In this document: piece by piece, positions 12,303-27,200 of the stretch
Numbering within the stretch: position 1 is the first letter of the stretch
Layout: every line of letters begins with the position of its first letter
Assembly: GCF_000003605.2 (NCBI RefSeq)
Contig: NW_003116457.1
Location: 156,312-205,440, forward strand
DNA length: 49,129 bases
Origin: Saccoglossus kowalevskii
Taxonomy: Eukaryota; Hemichordata; Enteropneusta; Harrimaniidae
Direction of reading: 5' to 3'
The notes under the pieces: generated by a model
What the model was told of the DNA's origin: nothing
What the model saw: the letters and a program-made list of their open reading frames with translations, nothing else
Databases searched by the model: none
Translations under genes and position numbers: made by a program

Positions 12303-15300
12303 CTAATTGAGTAAAATATTGTATCAATATGTTCAGTACTTTGGGTGGAAATGTCAATGAATGAATGAATGAATGAATGAATGAATGAATAAAAAGTTTG
12401 TTAAAGCGGTTCACCCCATAATAACTCAATATATGAATACTATATGCACAAAGCAAGTTATCCCCGTTGGAAAAAAAAACTTTTATAAGTCTACGTCATT
12501 GGAACTCGTGTCAATACTATTAGTTCTGTAAAGAAAGAACTATTTTTACATAGTTCTAGTTTTCAAAATCGTCAGCAATGATAGTTGTTTTTACCTTCGA
12601 ACGTGATGACATTTGTGTTTGTTCAAATGGGGAAATACCTGTGATGTACGTGCCGTCTTTGACTCGTAATATTAAGTCACCTTTATTTTCCTGAGCTAAA
12701 CGAAGAAATAATTTTTAAATGTATGGTCGTGAGGGCACTTTCAATGTAGACAAATTACATACCTGTACTAGATTCTCTTTTAATCTTCCAGGTTTCCGCT
12801 GTCTGAATGTTTGTACATTGCTCCGCCTGTAAGTCAACGTGATACTGTGGTTCGAATTCATTTGGGATATAGACGCTTGTTTTCTTCTCGTTCAGTGCAG
12901 TCTCAATCAAAGTACTCTCCATGTCATCAAATTGATGATCACAATTTCTACTGTCGATATAGTACCTGTGTTAAGTATTACAGATATTAAATATATAAAT
13001 TAATTGCTTATTATTAAACCTCATGATATCGACAGCCAATAAGATTCGCGCATTACAGGTAGACGTATTGGGGTGTCGACCTGCTGTCTAACTTCATCCG
13101 GGTACCTTCCTTCCAAATTTACTTGATTTGCGCCAATAACAAGTACAATACGTGGCGATATTCACAAACTGATTAGATTGCCGGGTTTGCGTTAATTATT
13201 TCTATTAGAGAGAAAACTAGGATTTTGTAGCGATTGTGCGTGTTCTCCTGCATTTCATCAGTACGCTCAGCTACGCGCTTGGAGACATTCGATCCGCGAT
13301 TGCAGTACCTTAATAATCTTAGAGTCGTGGAATTTGCCGTTTGATGGCACCGTTTTGTTTGATTTTGTTTCGTTTTTGTGCGTTTTGACAGTATATAGAC
13401 ATATTATGTACAGTGTATTTGTTGAAAGAGAATGATGATGTCATGAACGTATACTGAAGCAGCATGCAACTCCGTGTTGAGCTCGCTTCAGCGTTATAAT
13501 GCGAACTGGAACGCATTTTGGCGTATAGCTGCATACAAGGTGGCATGGGTGACAATGGGATATTCGGGTCGCTAAAACTGTATGTCTTGTATTTGTATAA
13601 TGTTAATATACTATGTTTATCCTCCTATTTGAGAATCAGCACTTTCGACGTTTTGGGGTCTACGCACTTGAATTTAATTGTTATACAAAGAAGAAAATTG
13701 AATCGCACCATTTGACTTGTGCCCCACACAATTTCTCTATATCGGAGACTTTCTTCATATTATCCAATTCGTCACGAAACGCCTGTATGTCCCTCTTCAG
13801 CCCTTCCATGGATATTGTACTTAACTCTGTATTATACATGAAACATCAACAATATAGGATATTTAATATTCATATTTATAATGGTGAATAATACTGGATG
13901 AAATAATTTGAGAAGATATACCCAGGAAGATAGTAGACCCCGTCATCGTAGTAAGTAAATAATGTTGTATATAATTTTCAGCGTCACTTACGTTTATCAA
14001 TATGTATGTCTAAACATAAACACTCAGCTTTGTCTTGGATCTTTTTCAACCGATGGTAATTATAATCTGTTAAGGAATCCTGTTTATAAACATCATATTT
14101 CATCTGTTTATCTACAAAATCTATAACCGATTTCAGGCCAATCTCAACATCTTTGTCACTCCCAGCATAAACATGCACTTTTACTACTGCAGCTGAAGAA
14201 CGGAAGAAAAAGCATTAGCATATATTTCAAGTTCACGTAATGTTGTAAAACTAGCAAACAAAAAATTAAACTCTTTCTTTTCAAACCACGAAAAATCCAT
14301 TTTTAAAAACATTGTATTTTGATGACCAAAATTATTTGGCGAGAAAAGAGAATTGAAAATATCGCCACGAATTTAAATTAACAAATCTGACATAGGCTCA
14401 CCCAAGGAACCTCCATACCAAATATCGAAGCAATTATGCTGCTAGTTTGCAGGAAGTTTGAAATGACATTTTTGTATCAAAAATGACAAAAATATTCGCG
14501 CAAAATAGAGAATTGAAGTTATATTTATGAAATTAACAAATATGGCAGAGGACCATACAAGGTATCTACGTGTCAAGTATCAAAACAATTTTGTTTGGAA
14601 TTTACTGGGAGAAGTTGAAAATAGAAATTTTACAAAAATATTCGCCAAAAATAGAAGATATCGTCAGAAAATGAACAAAACTAACAGAGATCCACCCAAG
14701 GTACCTACAAACCAATTATCAAAGCAATTGAGCTGGTTGTAAAGAAGAAGAAGCTGAAAACAACATTCTTTAACAAAAATGACAAACTATTCGCTAAGAT
14801 ATGTCCTCGAAATGAACAAATCTGACAAAGGTCCACCCAAGGTACCTACGTACAAGTGCCAAAGCAAGAACAAGTTGAAAAAATAATATTTTACCAAAAT
14901 GACAACAATATTTGCAAAAAATAAAGAAATAGTGTTATCGTCATGAAATAAGCAAGTCTGTTAGAGGTCCACCCAAGATACCTAAATACCAAGTATCAAA
15001 ACAATTGTGCTCCCGTTTTCAAGAAGAGGTTCAAAATACAATATTTGACGAAGAATGGATGGACAACGACGGACAACACATATATGAATAGCTCCGCTCT
15101 GTCTACGATGACAGCGGAGGTTAAAAAATGACGAGTCCATGTAATATTTGTTAATTGTGAAATTTCCATATATTTACCATTAACCTTAAGAATATTCTCC
15201 TTGTGAGGAAACGGTCCCCATTGTCCAATATCAAGGGCTTCGTCCTTATATGTAGTTGTTGCATCTAGCTTTAATTTTAACTCTGTTAGAAAAGATGGGA

Positions 15301-18300
15301 CCATGCTTTTCTCAAAAACAATGAACCGGATCTCTCTTATCGACTGTGGGTTATTAAGCTTCACAAAATCAAGTACAGCATCTGTCATGTTTCGAGCTGC
15401 AGCATTTGGTGGTATTTTGAAGTACCCTGTTTCGAAAAAAGCGTAAAAGGTACTAGACATGCGATAGATGTACAAAAGAGTGTTCCTATTTCGTAGTGGT
15501 GGATGTATGTTCATTGTTCATAATTCAAATAACGTATAACATACCTGTTCCCATTGCAGGTAATGCAATCGATGTTACTTGATTGTTTTCGGCAAGCTGC
15601 AATAAGTCAATCACTGACCTTTTCATGTTATTTAAATTTGGTGTTACAGTGTGAAGTATCTTCTGGCAAGACAAGTTTCCTCCATCTTTAAATACAAAAC
15701 TTTAGATGTAACAGTTACATACACACCATACACTTATATTATCAAAATCAGATTAAATCATATGTTTTGCGATCGATGGAAAATCCTATGTCAAATTTGT
15801 ACTTTTTGTAAAGATCTTAATTCACTCCCTATAGAAGATAATGTATTAACGCATCGAGCCAAAAAAGCTTAATCGAAAATTTAACGATTTCTTTGTCAAT
15901 TTACCTGTTATAATTGGTCCTTTTCTAAGCTCTCTTTTTTTGACTGTATATTCCTTTCTAATAGACTTCCCTCCGTGTTTTATTATAGACTTCCCAATAG
16001 TACATAATTCTAGATAATTATATATATAAGTAAAATGTGCATGTACATACAATAGCCTATATTTGCATAATTAGGAGCAATGTGATAATAATGCTTTAAT
16101 GTAAACTTACCACCGTCATTAGCCACCGTGTTAACAATTGCATGTGAAGAACATTCAATAATATCGCCATGATGGACGGAAATAATAACCTTGTTGTCAA
16201 TCGTAAATTCATTTAATGCTACGGAATAATGAAAAATGCATCACAATTGAATAGCCCAGCAACTAGTCTTTAAAAGTATATGCTATCAAGTCACTGTTAT
16301 AAATTTGTATGTACTTGTTTTCATGCATTAACTGATGAACCGCCATTAACGACAATCCTGAAGTCTGGTTGACTATCCGCACCACACATAAAAAGAAAAA
16401 GGTTTTCGGCTGTTGCCATGGCAGGACATGAACGTGAAGCTAACGGCGGTTTATAGGTAAAACCGGGTCCTGTATACGAAGTTCGCAAAACACATTTTAT
16501 TTTTCAGAAGTCATTTCACTTTATTACTAGCACGTATTCTGTGCAACGTAACCAAAATAAAAAGCATGATCATTTGTACACTGCTGTTACAAGACTGATA
16601 GGAGGTAATACATTTGGGCGAATGTATTCAAAAATGAAATTTTTGGCTGTTGACATTGCAGCGAATGGCCAGGATTTTTTTCCAAATAGTGAAGGTATGA
16701 CCTGCCTGTCAATTATGAACAAAATCAGCCAAGCCAAACAAATCACAGGAGAGTTAAAAAGCCGTACAGTTGAAAAGTTGCACCAGCTTTGAGGTCAAAT
16801 TTCTGCTGAGTAGAATGGGGTATATCCGAGCTTTTTAATCTTAGAAGTGTAGGGTAAGACATATTTGGCGCAAATGTATTCAAACAATCAGTTTTTGGTT
16901 CTTGCCATGGCAACGGCGGGCCAGGAGTTTGTTCAGAGTTTACCACCTAAGCAGAGTGAAGGTGTGACTTGCCTACCAAAATTGGCAGTTCGATTACTGG
17001 TTAATATGCCACCCAGCATAATTGATGGCCGTCCATATTGAAACAATGTACCTGAGACGTTCATAGCATTACCAGTGGCTCCAGAGGCTGAAGGAAACCT
17101 ATTGAGTTCTGTGATGTAGGTACGTAACATTGCCGTCTGGAATATTACAATACGTATAGATGTCAATGTTGTTGGTTTGAATCCAGATATTGCGCCAATT
17201 ATTGCACATGCAGAATCTGTTGCAGATATGCCAAAGCCACCTGAAAAATTCAAATACTAAATTAACGTGGTTTTTCCTGAACCATTAGTGTTTAACTCCT
17301 GAATTTATCAATTTCATTCATTCACCTGTTCCAACAGCTGGCAGCGACACCGACGTCAATCCTTTGTTGTCTGCTTCCGCTAAACAGCTCTCTATAGCAT
17401 ATTTGAGTCCTTGTGAATTAGGGCATATAAAGTGAATGATTTTGGCACATCGAAGCTTTCCTGCATCTACAAAAAATGACAGTATATGAATACAGCGAAA
17501 TTGTTATCTCTAAAATGTTAAACATATAATAATAATATAACTGTCTTACAAAAGTTTAAAAGAAATTGTAATGAGACATTTGACCTAATTGACCCTATAA
17601 AAAACTAAAATTTAATAGTGGTAATATTATACATTATACAAGTGGACTAAAAATCACCCTCTTTAAACTCGCCCTGGCAAGTACGCTTCTTGGCCCTGAT
17701 AAATGTCGTGCGCTGTTAAGTTGCATTACTAAGTTGCTTGTTTTGAAACATTCCTCTCGTCTTTCTCTGTACCCATAATAAGCTCATTAGATTCATTCAA
17801 CTGATTTGTATGTACATAACCAATAAGTACGCAGTGACTTTTCCGTAAAAGACATGTTTTTCAGAGAAAGGTTAATATTGACAGTTAATTAGACTTCAAA
17901 CACGAGTTGATATGTGCGTCAAAGTATGAAAATATGCAAATATGGAAATACACCGAACGTTAGACGGACACAATTACGATGTAAACATAGTGTAATTATT
18001 ACCAGTTGTTATTGGGCCACTTTTCAGACCACTTTTGTACCGACTATACTGGTCTGCTACACTTTTACCACCATCTTTCACAATGGTTTGACCAATAATA
18101 CCAAATGCTAAAAAAAATTATAATAAAAAATGAAAATAGCATTTTGCTGTTGCGGGTAGAGACAATTAATGTAATGAGATTATGGTACCAGTAAATACAC
18201 CCTGCAAGTCAACACATTCTACACTATTTGCATATATTTTTAATATTGTAGCCCCACTCACGTGCACGTCAGACTATTGAGAATATACTGAGACATGTTC

Positions 18301-21300
18301 GTTGTAGAGCACTTCAAACAATTAAACTTACATAAATTTGAACTGACCGGATGGAGAATGGCATCACAATTTTCCTTTGTCAAATCACCTTGCTCAATTT
18401 CAACCGATATGTGACCCACAATTCTTTGATTGGATAATGAAGCTGCAACTGAAATATAATCGCAGTCTTTAATGAATCTTAACATTATATGTGAAACAAA
18501 TTAGCATAATACATTCTATGCATACTTTTTAAAAAAAAATGTGTTGTAAGATACAATTCATAGATTGTATCATTTTGTAAAACTGGTGTACGTTTTATCA
18601 AGAGAGCTAGACTAATTGCAATCTATAATATAATATAATATAATGTAATATAATACCCGAAGTTTTGCCATAAGTTGAACGCAATGCAAACAGCTTCTGA
18701 TGATCGCGAAGTCGTTTAAAGAAAGCGTCTGTCGTGTTCTTGTCATATACAACAAATGTTATCTCCTATAATGGTAGAAAGTTATTGGTAATATATGATT
18801 CAATTTGTATTGTTTTCTATAATAGGTAAACTGATTTTCAAACAATCGTGTCTCTATTCTCTACACAGATCGACGCATCCAAGCAACTAAATACATTGTA
18901 AATTGGAGGTTTTCGTTCAGAGACAACTGTACGTACCTGAAGATTACATCCTGGATGATTTTTGCTAAATTTGATAACCTCGTCAAAAAATATGAAAGCC
19001 ACTTCATCTTTTGGAAATCCCATGTAACCAGTACCGATAGCAGGAATGGCGATAGAAACACATTTACTCGCAGCATTCAAACACTTTGATATAACTGCCC
19101 TCAGTCGCTAACATAAAACACATAAAGATGATGTAGACCAATAACCAAAGAATGTTCAGTGTTTGCTGTAGTTCATGTTTTGTTACTAAATAACTAATAC
19201 TAATTTGCATATATCATTATATTAATATATCGTTTTTTAAATGAGTATTGACTGAAAGCATAATACATGATATATCTATAAGGATTCAGCTTTCTAGAAC
19301 TGTTTCTTTTAATAACTTTTTCATTTTCGTTTCAGACACTCCTGCTAAGTTGAAGGGAAATTATATTTACAATTTGTACGAAGTTTAGAATCTATTTCTT
19401 TTGAATATTTATTTTGACAATTTGTACGTCTCTATATTATTCAATGAATTGATTACTGAAGGAAAAATGTTATTATTACAGGATTGAATCGGGTGAAAAT
19501 CAATGACAGTATGCACGATTGCATATATTATAATATTCCACTTTAATATATAATACCCCAAACACGTGGAATGAGTGTACTGTACTTACTGATTCTCCTG
19601 TTCCACTATCCCATACACCAACTACTGCCAATATGATTTGTTTGCATGGAAACTTTCCTGGGTTAATAACTGCAATATCCCCATCCTTGACTTGTTTTAC
19701 TTTCTTGCATTCCTGAAAAGATGAATGGGTGGACATGAATAGGCATACATATCTGAAATACTTATGTAAAATAGAAAAATGCGGGGTATTACATTATCTG
19801 GTCTTGTTTTTGTTTTTTTGCGCATCTCATTAATATTTTCAAATATTATAAGATATCTAAGATGAGAACCGGCGTATTGATAATATGATAATAGATATGG
19901 AAAGAACACACAATAACACAATAACTCACATATTGTAGCACGGTTCCTGCCTTCTCGAAGACAGCTTTAGCAACACCAGTACGGAGATTCAAGTCGCTAC
20001 TGCATGGAAGTACAATATAGTCTGCCTGTAGAATATTTGTAATTACACACATCATCACTTTTGCATGAATAAAATTAATTGATAATATTATAACAATTTG
20101 CACACTGTGTAGCTTTGTATAGTTAGTGTTATAATATTTTCCTCTACGTCCACAAAAATATTTCTTTCACAGTGTTGTCAAAATCCTGAATAAACAAGTC
20201 AAAATACCTTCTTATCAGCTATACTTCCAGTGACTATTTTAACAGATGTTCTTTCCAGAGTTAGCAAATCATTGGATCCTGGAGGCGAAGACGAAGGAAC
20301 ACCTGGAGGTTTCAAGACGGTAGCCTTTGTAAGTGCCCCCTGTGAATATAAGGCAACGTAATATCTTAGGCATGTGTGAGTGAATGAGTAAATGATATAT
20401 ATTGCCAGCATGCATTTTAGTAAAGTTACAATACCTCTGTCGCAACACTATACACACACTCTTTCTCTTCTCCAATTGGTTTCAATAGTACTTCACCATT
20501 ATCGTAAAAAAATAGCTTGCACTCTCCTACAAAATCAAACAAGTAAGAGTTAACAATGTATACACAAGTGTAATTTGATCGCCTTTAAAATGCAAGGCGA
20601 GGGATTTCGTTGTTCTGTTATATATTCAATGTAGCATTTTCTAGAATTGTCAAGTAACACTCCAACAAAAGAATAACTTTTTAAATGAAGACAGACCTAC
20701 TTCTTGGAGTGACACGTAATGTACCATCTTTATGTACAACTATAATACTCACCTTTCTTAGTAAATGTTGCACACTTAGCCATTCTTTTAATACTGGTTG
20801 ATAGCTCAGTAAGCTTCTCGTGTGCAAGTTTCAGACCCTGTGAAGTCCCTTGAATGATAATCTTATTTTCTTGTGAAAGTATACTAACATGGTGTTCACG
20901 AAGAGATTCAGCAATTTGACGATGAGGCTGATACTTAATCATGTAGCTCAATACGGCTGGCTCAGTTGAAAACACACATTTCATTTTTACATTTCTTTCT
21001 ATGAATTGTTCAAGCTTTTGACAGACTGGTATAACATGGTCCTTCACACCAACTACTCTCAGTATTTTTCCCTCACATTTCTGTTTGACCATATATTCCT
21101 GCTGCAAACTGGTGGCGAATTGTTTGTATTTATCCCCCTCCAAAAATCTACTATTACTTTTTATCACTATTTCATTTTCAATGAACGCATCGTCCAACAT
21201 TTTTTTGACGGTTTTTATTTCGCCACTAGTCATTCCAGAAATAGTAACACTATCACCATCAAAATTAATTGCTGCCTTCAGTTTGTTCTTTTGCATCAAT

Positions 21301-24250
21301 TGTACGAAATGATCGAATGCATTTTTGTCTTCTAACATTTCTAAAATAACTGCTGAAACCTCAACAATATTGCAATCTATCTTATTCAAAAACTCCATGA
21401 TAGTCACCTTTGCGACATTTATTGAGACTTTGTCACCCTTCATGATAATCCGTTTGTTGGCCGTATCGAGGGAAATTATTGGATCGCTATCAAATTGTTG
21501 TTTCATTGAGTTAAAGGCAAATCGTTGGAAAAGCTCGAACTTGCCCTCATTAACACAAGCAATGTGATCAGTGACTGTGTTAGCCTCTTTCTCGAGTTTA
21601 TGTTGTAATTCCTGAACATGCTTGTTAATCTGATATTGTGCATCGGAAACATAACATCTTAGACCCGCTATGATAACTTTATGATTGGTGGATGAGAAGT
21701 CCATCTGTATAACAACATCACCACTGTTCATTTTTTCTTCCATATCAAAACATGAGTTTCTTATTTCAAACCAAAAATGGCGATTGATCCGAATGATCTT
21801 CATATCAAACTCAGCAACAAATTCCGAAAACTTCTTTTCATTGATATATCTCCATTGCTCATATGTTGTTTGGTCTTGAAGCTTATTTTGTGATTTTATA
21901 TGACACTCGGCCTGAGAAATCTGCCACATGATGTCTGAAACGTTTTGCAAATTATTTCTAACTTCTGTTGGGTATTTATCATGGCTGATAATGAATTTCA
22001 TTATATGTTTGTTGACTGGTATTTTCAACGCCTGATTTGAGTAAACCAAAGGTGGGATAGGTCTGTCTGTCTTAAATGTGGGATGATATGGCGTGTCTAC
22101 GTTTTTACCATCATCACTGTCATTATTATCATCCAATTCCAAAGTCCCAAGGACATCATAAAATGGATAGACCGTGATGTTCGTTCTACAAATACATTGG
22201 TCATGTTTCAATACGGAGTCAACCACTGCAAGTGAAAAGAACAATTTTGTTTGAAGGAAAACATACAAACAATCATACCTAATGACACCTGAAAATACCC
22301 CCCATTTCCTGGAAAAAAAAACGAAAATAGTATTTTGTACAATTGATCCGGTGATGACACTGACATGGTAATCAAGCACATCAAAGTGATGTATTATGTT
22401 TTGCGATTATGGGCATAGTTCAAGTTGCCTACGACACCCGAGGCAATTCTTCTCACTAGTGCCTACAGTCAAATAGTTGCAGTTATAGATAGCATATATG
22501 TATATATATATGTATATATATATATTGCATAATTGGAATGCACATTTTTTTGTGAGTTTGTCGTTATTTTTCCAACAAACGAATCACATCATTGTTTTTA
22601 CAACTATAATATTAACTATTAATTGCACCCCAAATAAATGGCAATGTTAGCCAATCATATTCAAGCATTTGTGTATTAAAACCGTTTTATCACTGCTCTC
22701 CGGATTGCCTTAGAGTTTTTTTTTAGAATTACTTTATAATATTTACCTTTTTTCTACCTTCTTTATTAATGAGAACATTTAAGTAGGTATATAGTCTTTA
22801 GATGTTTTAAGGGCGCTGTAATCGCTGTGAATTACATTCTCTAGCTTCGGTGTCTTTTCAAATTTGTTAATTGAGTAAGAGATTCGTTATCAATGGCGCG
22901 GTTCCACGAAAGCTTATAGTGATTTGATTCTGGTACAACCGGTGAAGAAAGCTTTAATGACGCTGCAAGCTTAATATATTACACTTTCGGTGATACACTC
23001 CATAAGATTTGCAGAACACATGCTGAAGCGAAAAAACACTTACTGCCAGTTTGTATCATTGTGGAAATATTGATTACAGTTAGGACCACAAAGGTTGGTC
23101 TTGGCCACATGGCAACCAGCTCTCAAGCCCTTCAAGAACAGCAAGAGCATACACTAATTCCACATCAGTTGAGATCATACAGCTGAGGACCAGAAAGACA
23201 TTGAGGCCACCAATTGCACTTAATCAGACTCCACTGGTGTTCAAGTAAGTAAGTCCCAGGCAGGTTTGTTGATACCACGTGGTATGGAAAAGAGAAAAGC
23301 TTGACCCAATACTCAACTGTAGATTGCAGTACAACATTCAAGTCCATAAACAATGACTTGCAAGCAGCAAAGGCATAGACAGCATGATGCAGTATCAATC
23401 AAAGAATTTACTAGTAAATCTAACGTGAATTTGAAGCTTTCATTGAAATTGTGAGTTACACAAGTCTGTATTTGATACTATGTGCATGATTGATATGCGG
23501 CGTAGCACTACTTATGTAGATTTGAGGATAAACATGGTTGCCTTGAATTATTCATGTCACCTGTGTTAATTATGTCATTGTTTTATTAAAGAAAACTTTA
23601 ATCCATTTACAGGCATGTTAGTTTTCATGAACATTGTATGTTAATTGTATAATTGCAAAACCATAGAACAGAGTGATGGATATGCCAAAATTGTACAACA
23701 TGTTACTTCACAAACTTGTACACAATTTATCAGGTGTCTCCAACTACAATGGTTCGAGAATAATCTTTACAAATGGCAATAATATGTTAACAGTTATAAC
23801 ACTTTATCAACGAAAAACGAATTCCAAAGAGAGTCGGTTATTGGTGTAGCGTTAATCACCTTACCATGGACATGCAATAAAATGACATTTTAATAACAAA
23901 GTAACAAAGGACAGCCACTTTAGAGGGCAATTCGGGTATACATGGATCACCTGTAGAGGGCGCTACTTCAGCAAATTACTATTGCGCATCTTTAATCATG
24001 TCTGTCAAATTTGTCATTATCTTTCTAGATCAATTCTTTTTCTACTTTATAAGTCGCTAATCATATGCAAAGTCTAGAGATTCAAGGAAACATGCACAAA
24101 TCAGTCCAATTTCACTTCTCCGGAAAAACATCATGCGTCTTATCACTTTCCTAGACGACGTTGCTCACATAGCACTTTGTTCAAACAAATTCAAAAAATG
24201 AAATATTCTAGCTCACCTGCTTATTAATATTCGACGTAATGCATAATCGT

Positions 24251-24297
<47 letters not shown>

Positions 24298-27200
24298 GTC
24301 ATTTGCTTAGTCATTTGGTCATTTATTTATTTAGACATTAATGTGACTTTTCTACTTGAAAATGTTTACCTAAATGTCTTCATCATTAAGGTAATGCAGT
24401 TTGAACCTCATACCAACCCCTCCTAATAAGCTAGTAATTCGGAACATATCTAATGTAAGATACCCTAATTTAAAATAAACATCTTGCTCAGACCAAAATT
24501 ATTCAATCAGAGGGTGTCTATAATACCCTATCTATTATAAGCATTTATATGGAGTGAAAGAACAAGGTTATATACACTGATAAATTCACACTCATATTAG
24601 CCAGGGATATGCAAAGAAACAAACAAAAAAAGTACCTGTAGGGTCACTAAAATAAACCAAAGCAGAAGTCCCTTTGATAGTCACATGGTCCACATCACCG
24701 CCGCCACTTTTTCTCTTGTTTTCAAAGTATAACTCTAATGTATCACTCGTTATATTTGAGGGCAGCCCAGTTACCAATACACAGTCTGTAACACCCGTAG
24801 GTGAGATTTTCACTTTCCGTTGGTTAATACTTTTTTTCCTTGTGTTCATTTCAGTGGTGTCGAAGTCTGTAAGTATGTATTGCGAACAAAGTTCCACTTA
24901 TGACAAAATGTTATAGTTTTGTATTATTTGATTTCATTTCAGTTTTATTAAAACAATTACCTATGTTTTCCTCAAACATGACTAACGCTTTTCCGTTATT
25001 GGCCTTGTAATACATTCTGTCAACTCCTATATCACCTGTAACACTTTCCATGAAGTACAACAATGCATCATAAGATGTATTTGGAGGGATTGACTGTGAA
25101 GAGAAGAACCATACAAGGAACATTGTGATGATTGTATCATGCTTACCTGTGATATGCTCGTAGGTTTATATAAAATTCTTTAACAAATATTACTTTAATT
25201 CAATAGGTGATCATTGGAAACTTTTACAAAAGTCTCAAGGTACATACCTCAACCAATAATCTTGTGCATTCATTTTCTTCATCTGCAGATTGTTTCACAG
25301 TTAGCTTGGCGCCATTGATTATATGAGTACGTCCGAGGACAGTTGGTATTACTAATCAATTGAAATGAAAATATGATAATATTACTGGTAGCTACAAAAT
25401 TATGCTATTTTTCACTGTTTGGGAGTCTATATTTATGCATCTAGGTATACTTAATAGTACTGTTATTTACTGTTATTAGGGTGTCCGAGCCCTCTTGTTA
25501 GAGTTCTGATTTTTACGGGTTCAAGCGTAAATGGCTGAATCTTTATTATTATTGTCCGTTTTTTTCTATCTTTACCAATTGGAACTTGTGCACTTCACTT
25601 CAAAATGCTAATAAGTCAAATGGTTATCTTGAAATTTTCTATTGCCAATTTTATTCCAAATAACGTGAGATCATCAAACTAGTTGCGCAATGTCACGTAC
25701 GTACGTAACGTACGCTCATTTCCTCCAGCGGTCTCAAGAAAAAGTCGATGTATGGATGATTGGTCCAGGAATCCTGTGGCTTAATCTACAGCGAAATTAA
25801 AAATGCCATACTTCACTCATACTTCATATCCAATAACGATAGTGCCTTTTGTTACTATCAAATCAAAAATTGTTTTCCACTTCCTCCGCCGTTTAATATG
25901 TCAAGCTTTTTGAGAAAACTGCTGACCTGAATGCACATTTTTGAATTACTTGTTGTACACAGTACACAAAAAAATAATGTAATGTATTTGTTTATTGTAT
26001 TATTTGTTTATTATAACGAATTACGTGTTGTACACGAGGCGTTTATGTAGGTATGTATTAATATCGTAGTATAAACTGATTTGAAGCCTAGATGGGCGCA
26101 TTTAACACTACAGTACACATGTCTCAAAGTCGAGCTACGTGCCCCAGCTGCGCCCCTAAGGTGTTGAATTTATTCGTGCTGTTAAAGTCAACATTATCAT
26201 AATAGCTAATATATTTACTCAAAAATGTATACAACTATACCTACATATTAACCATATCTATAATTTTGAAATAGGTCAGCTGAGTATTATTGGAGTAATT
26301 ACGCCCACAAAAACATTTTACGACGATGATGCACAAAAAATATTATTATTACGTTTAGAGGGGGTGTTCGCGACAGTCGAATCTTGAATGCTTTGATAAG
26401 GATATGACTGATATCAATCTTGAAATGAATGTAATTGTTGTAATATACTGCTTGTAATGAGTGCAGTTTACAACATAGGGGTAATAACTACAGGCAAAGT
26501 CCAGCATGCTAATACCATGAGCAAACAAAAAGTCATTCCCTACTTATCCGTCGATCAGTGCACACCCCTTCAAAATCCTTATCAACTGACGTTCTACGTG
26601 TTATAAATTGTTGAAGTTTTTATTGATAGGTTGAGGGAAGGTCATTTTAAAGTGGCAAAGCCTATCATTATTTTGGAGTTAATGTACAGTTAACTAGAGA
26701 ATAATCATGACGCTCTGCTTCATTTTATATATTGCTATTTTCAGTACGTTTCTTGTGGGAGTGTATAGCCAGAATATCTATGCGTGTAACGATAAACTAT
26801 AAATCTCAGGGCTTTATTTAGGTAGTAACAGCAACAGTAAATTTGCTAATCAGTTTTCAATTAGGATATTCTTCATAATAGCAATTACTAAATATTTCTA
26901 GATAGCGGGTCCTAAACACCTAACCCATACACAAACCTGACACATAAACAGAACAACTACAACATAACAAACTGTAGGCGATGTTTTGAATTCCCAATCT
27001 TTTTTTAACAACTATAAATCGGGCGAAGGCTTGGCAGCATGAGATCGGAATGAATCGGTAACTATAGGTGCCCTGGTGAGCTAAAACATCCTCTCAGACG
27101 TCCAGCTCAACGATAAACAACACTGCCAACTCACTGCCTGTTAATATATGATGCACTGGTGAGCATCGTCGTAGAATTGCTGAAGTACTTCATTTCTAAA

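Noticed and set aside
21006-21335. 109-codon plus-strand frame
   Set aside because: Antisense shadow of the large KH-array exon.
23950-23963. CTCF-like motif CCTGTAGAGGGCGC
   Set aside because: One mismatch from consensus, but AGAGGGCGC-type words recur in several unrelated spots of the window, so a single match is not informative.
25480-25525. GGGTTCAAGC word resembling a tRNA B box
   Set aside because: No A box at suitable distance, and no cloverleaf can be drawn.
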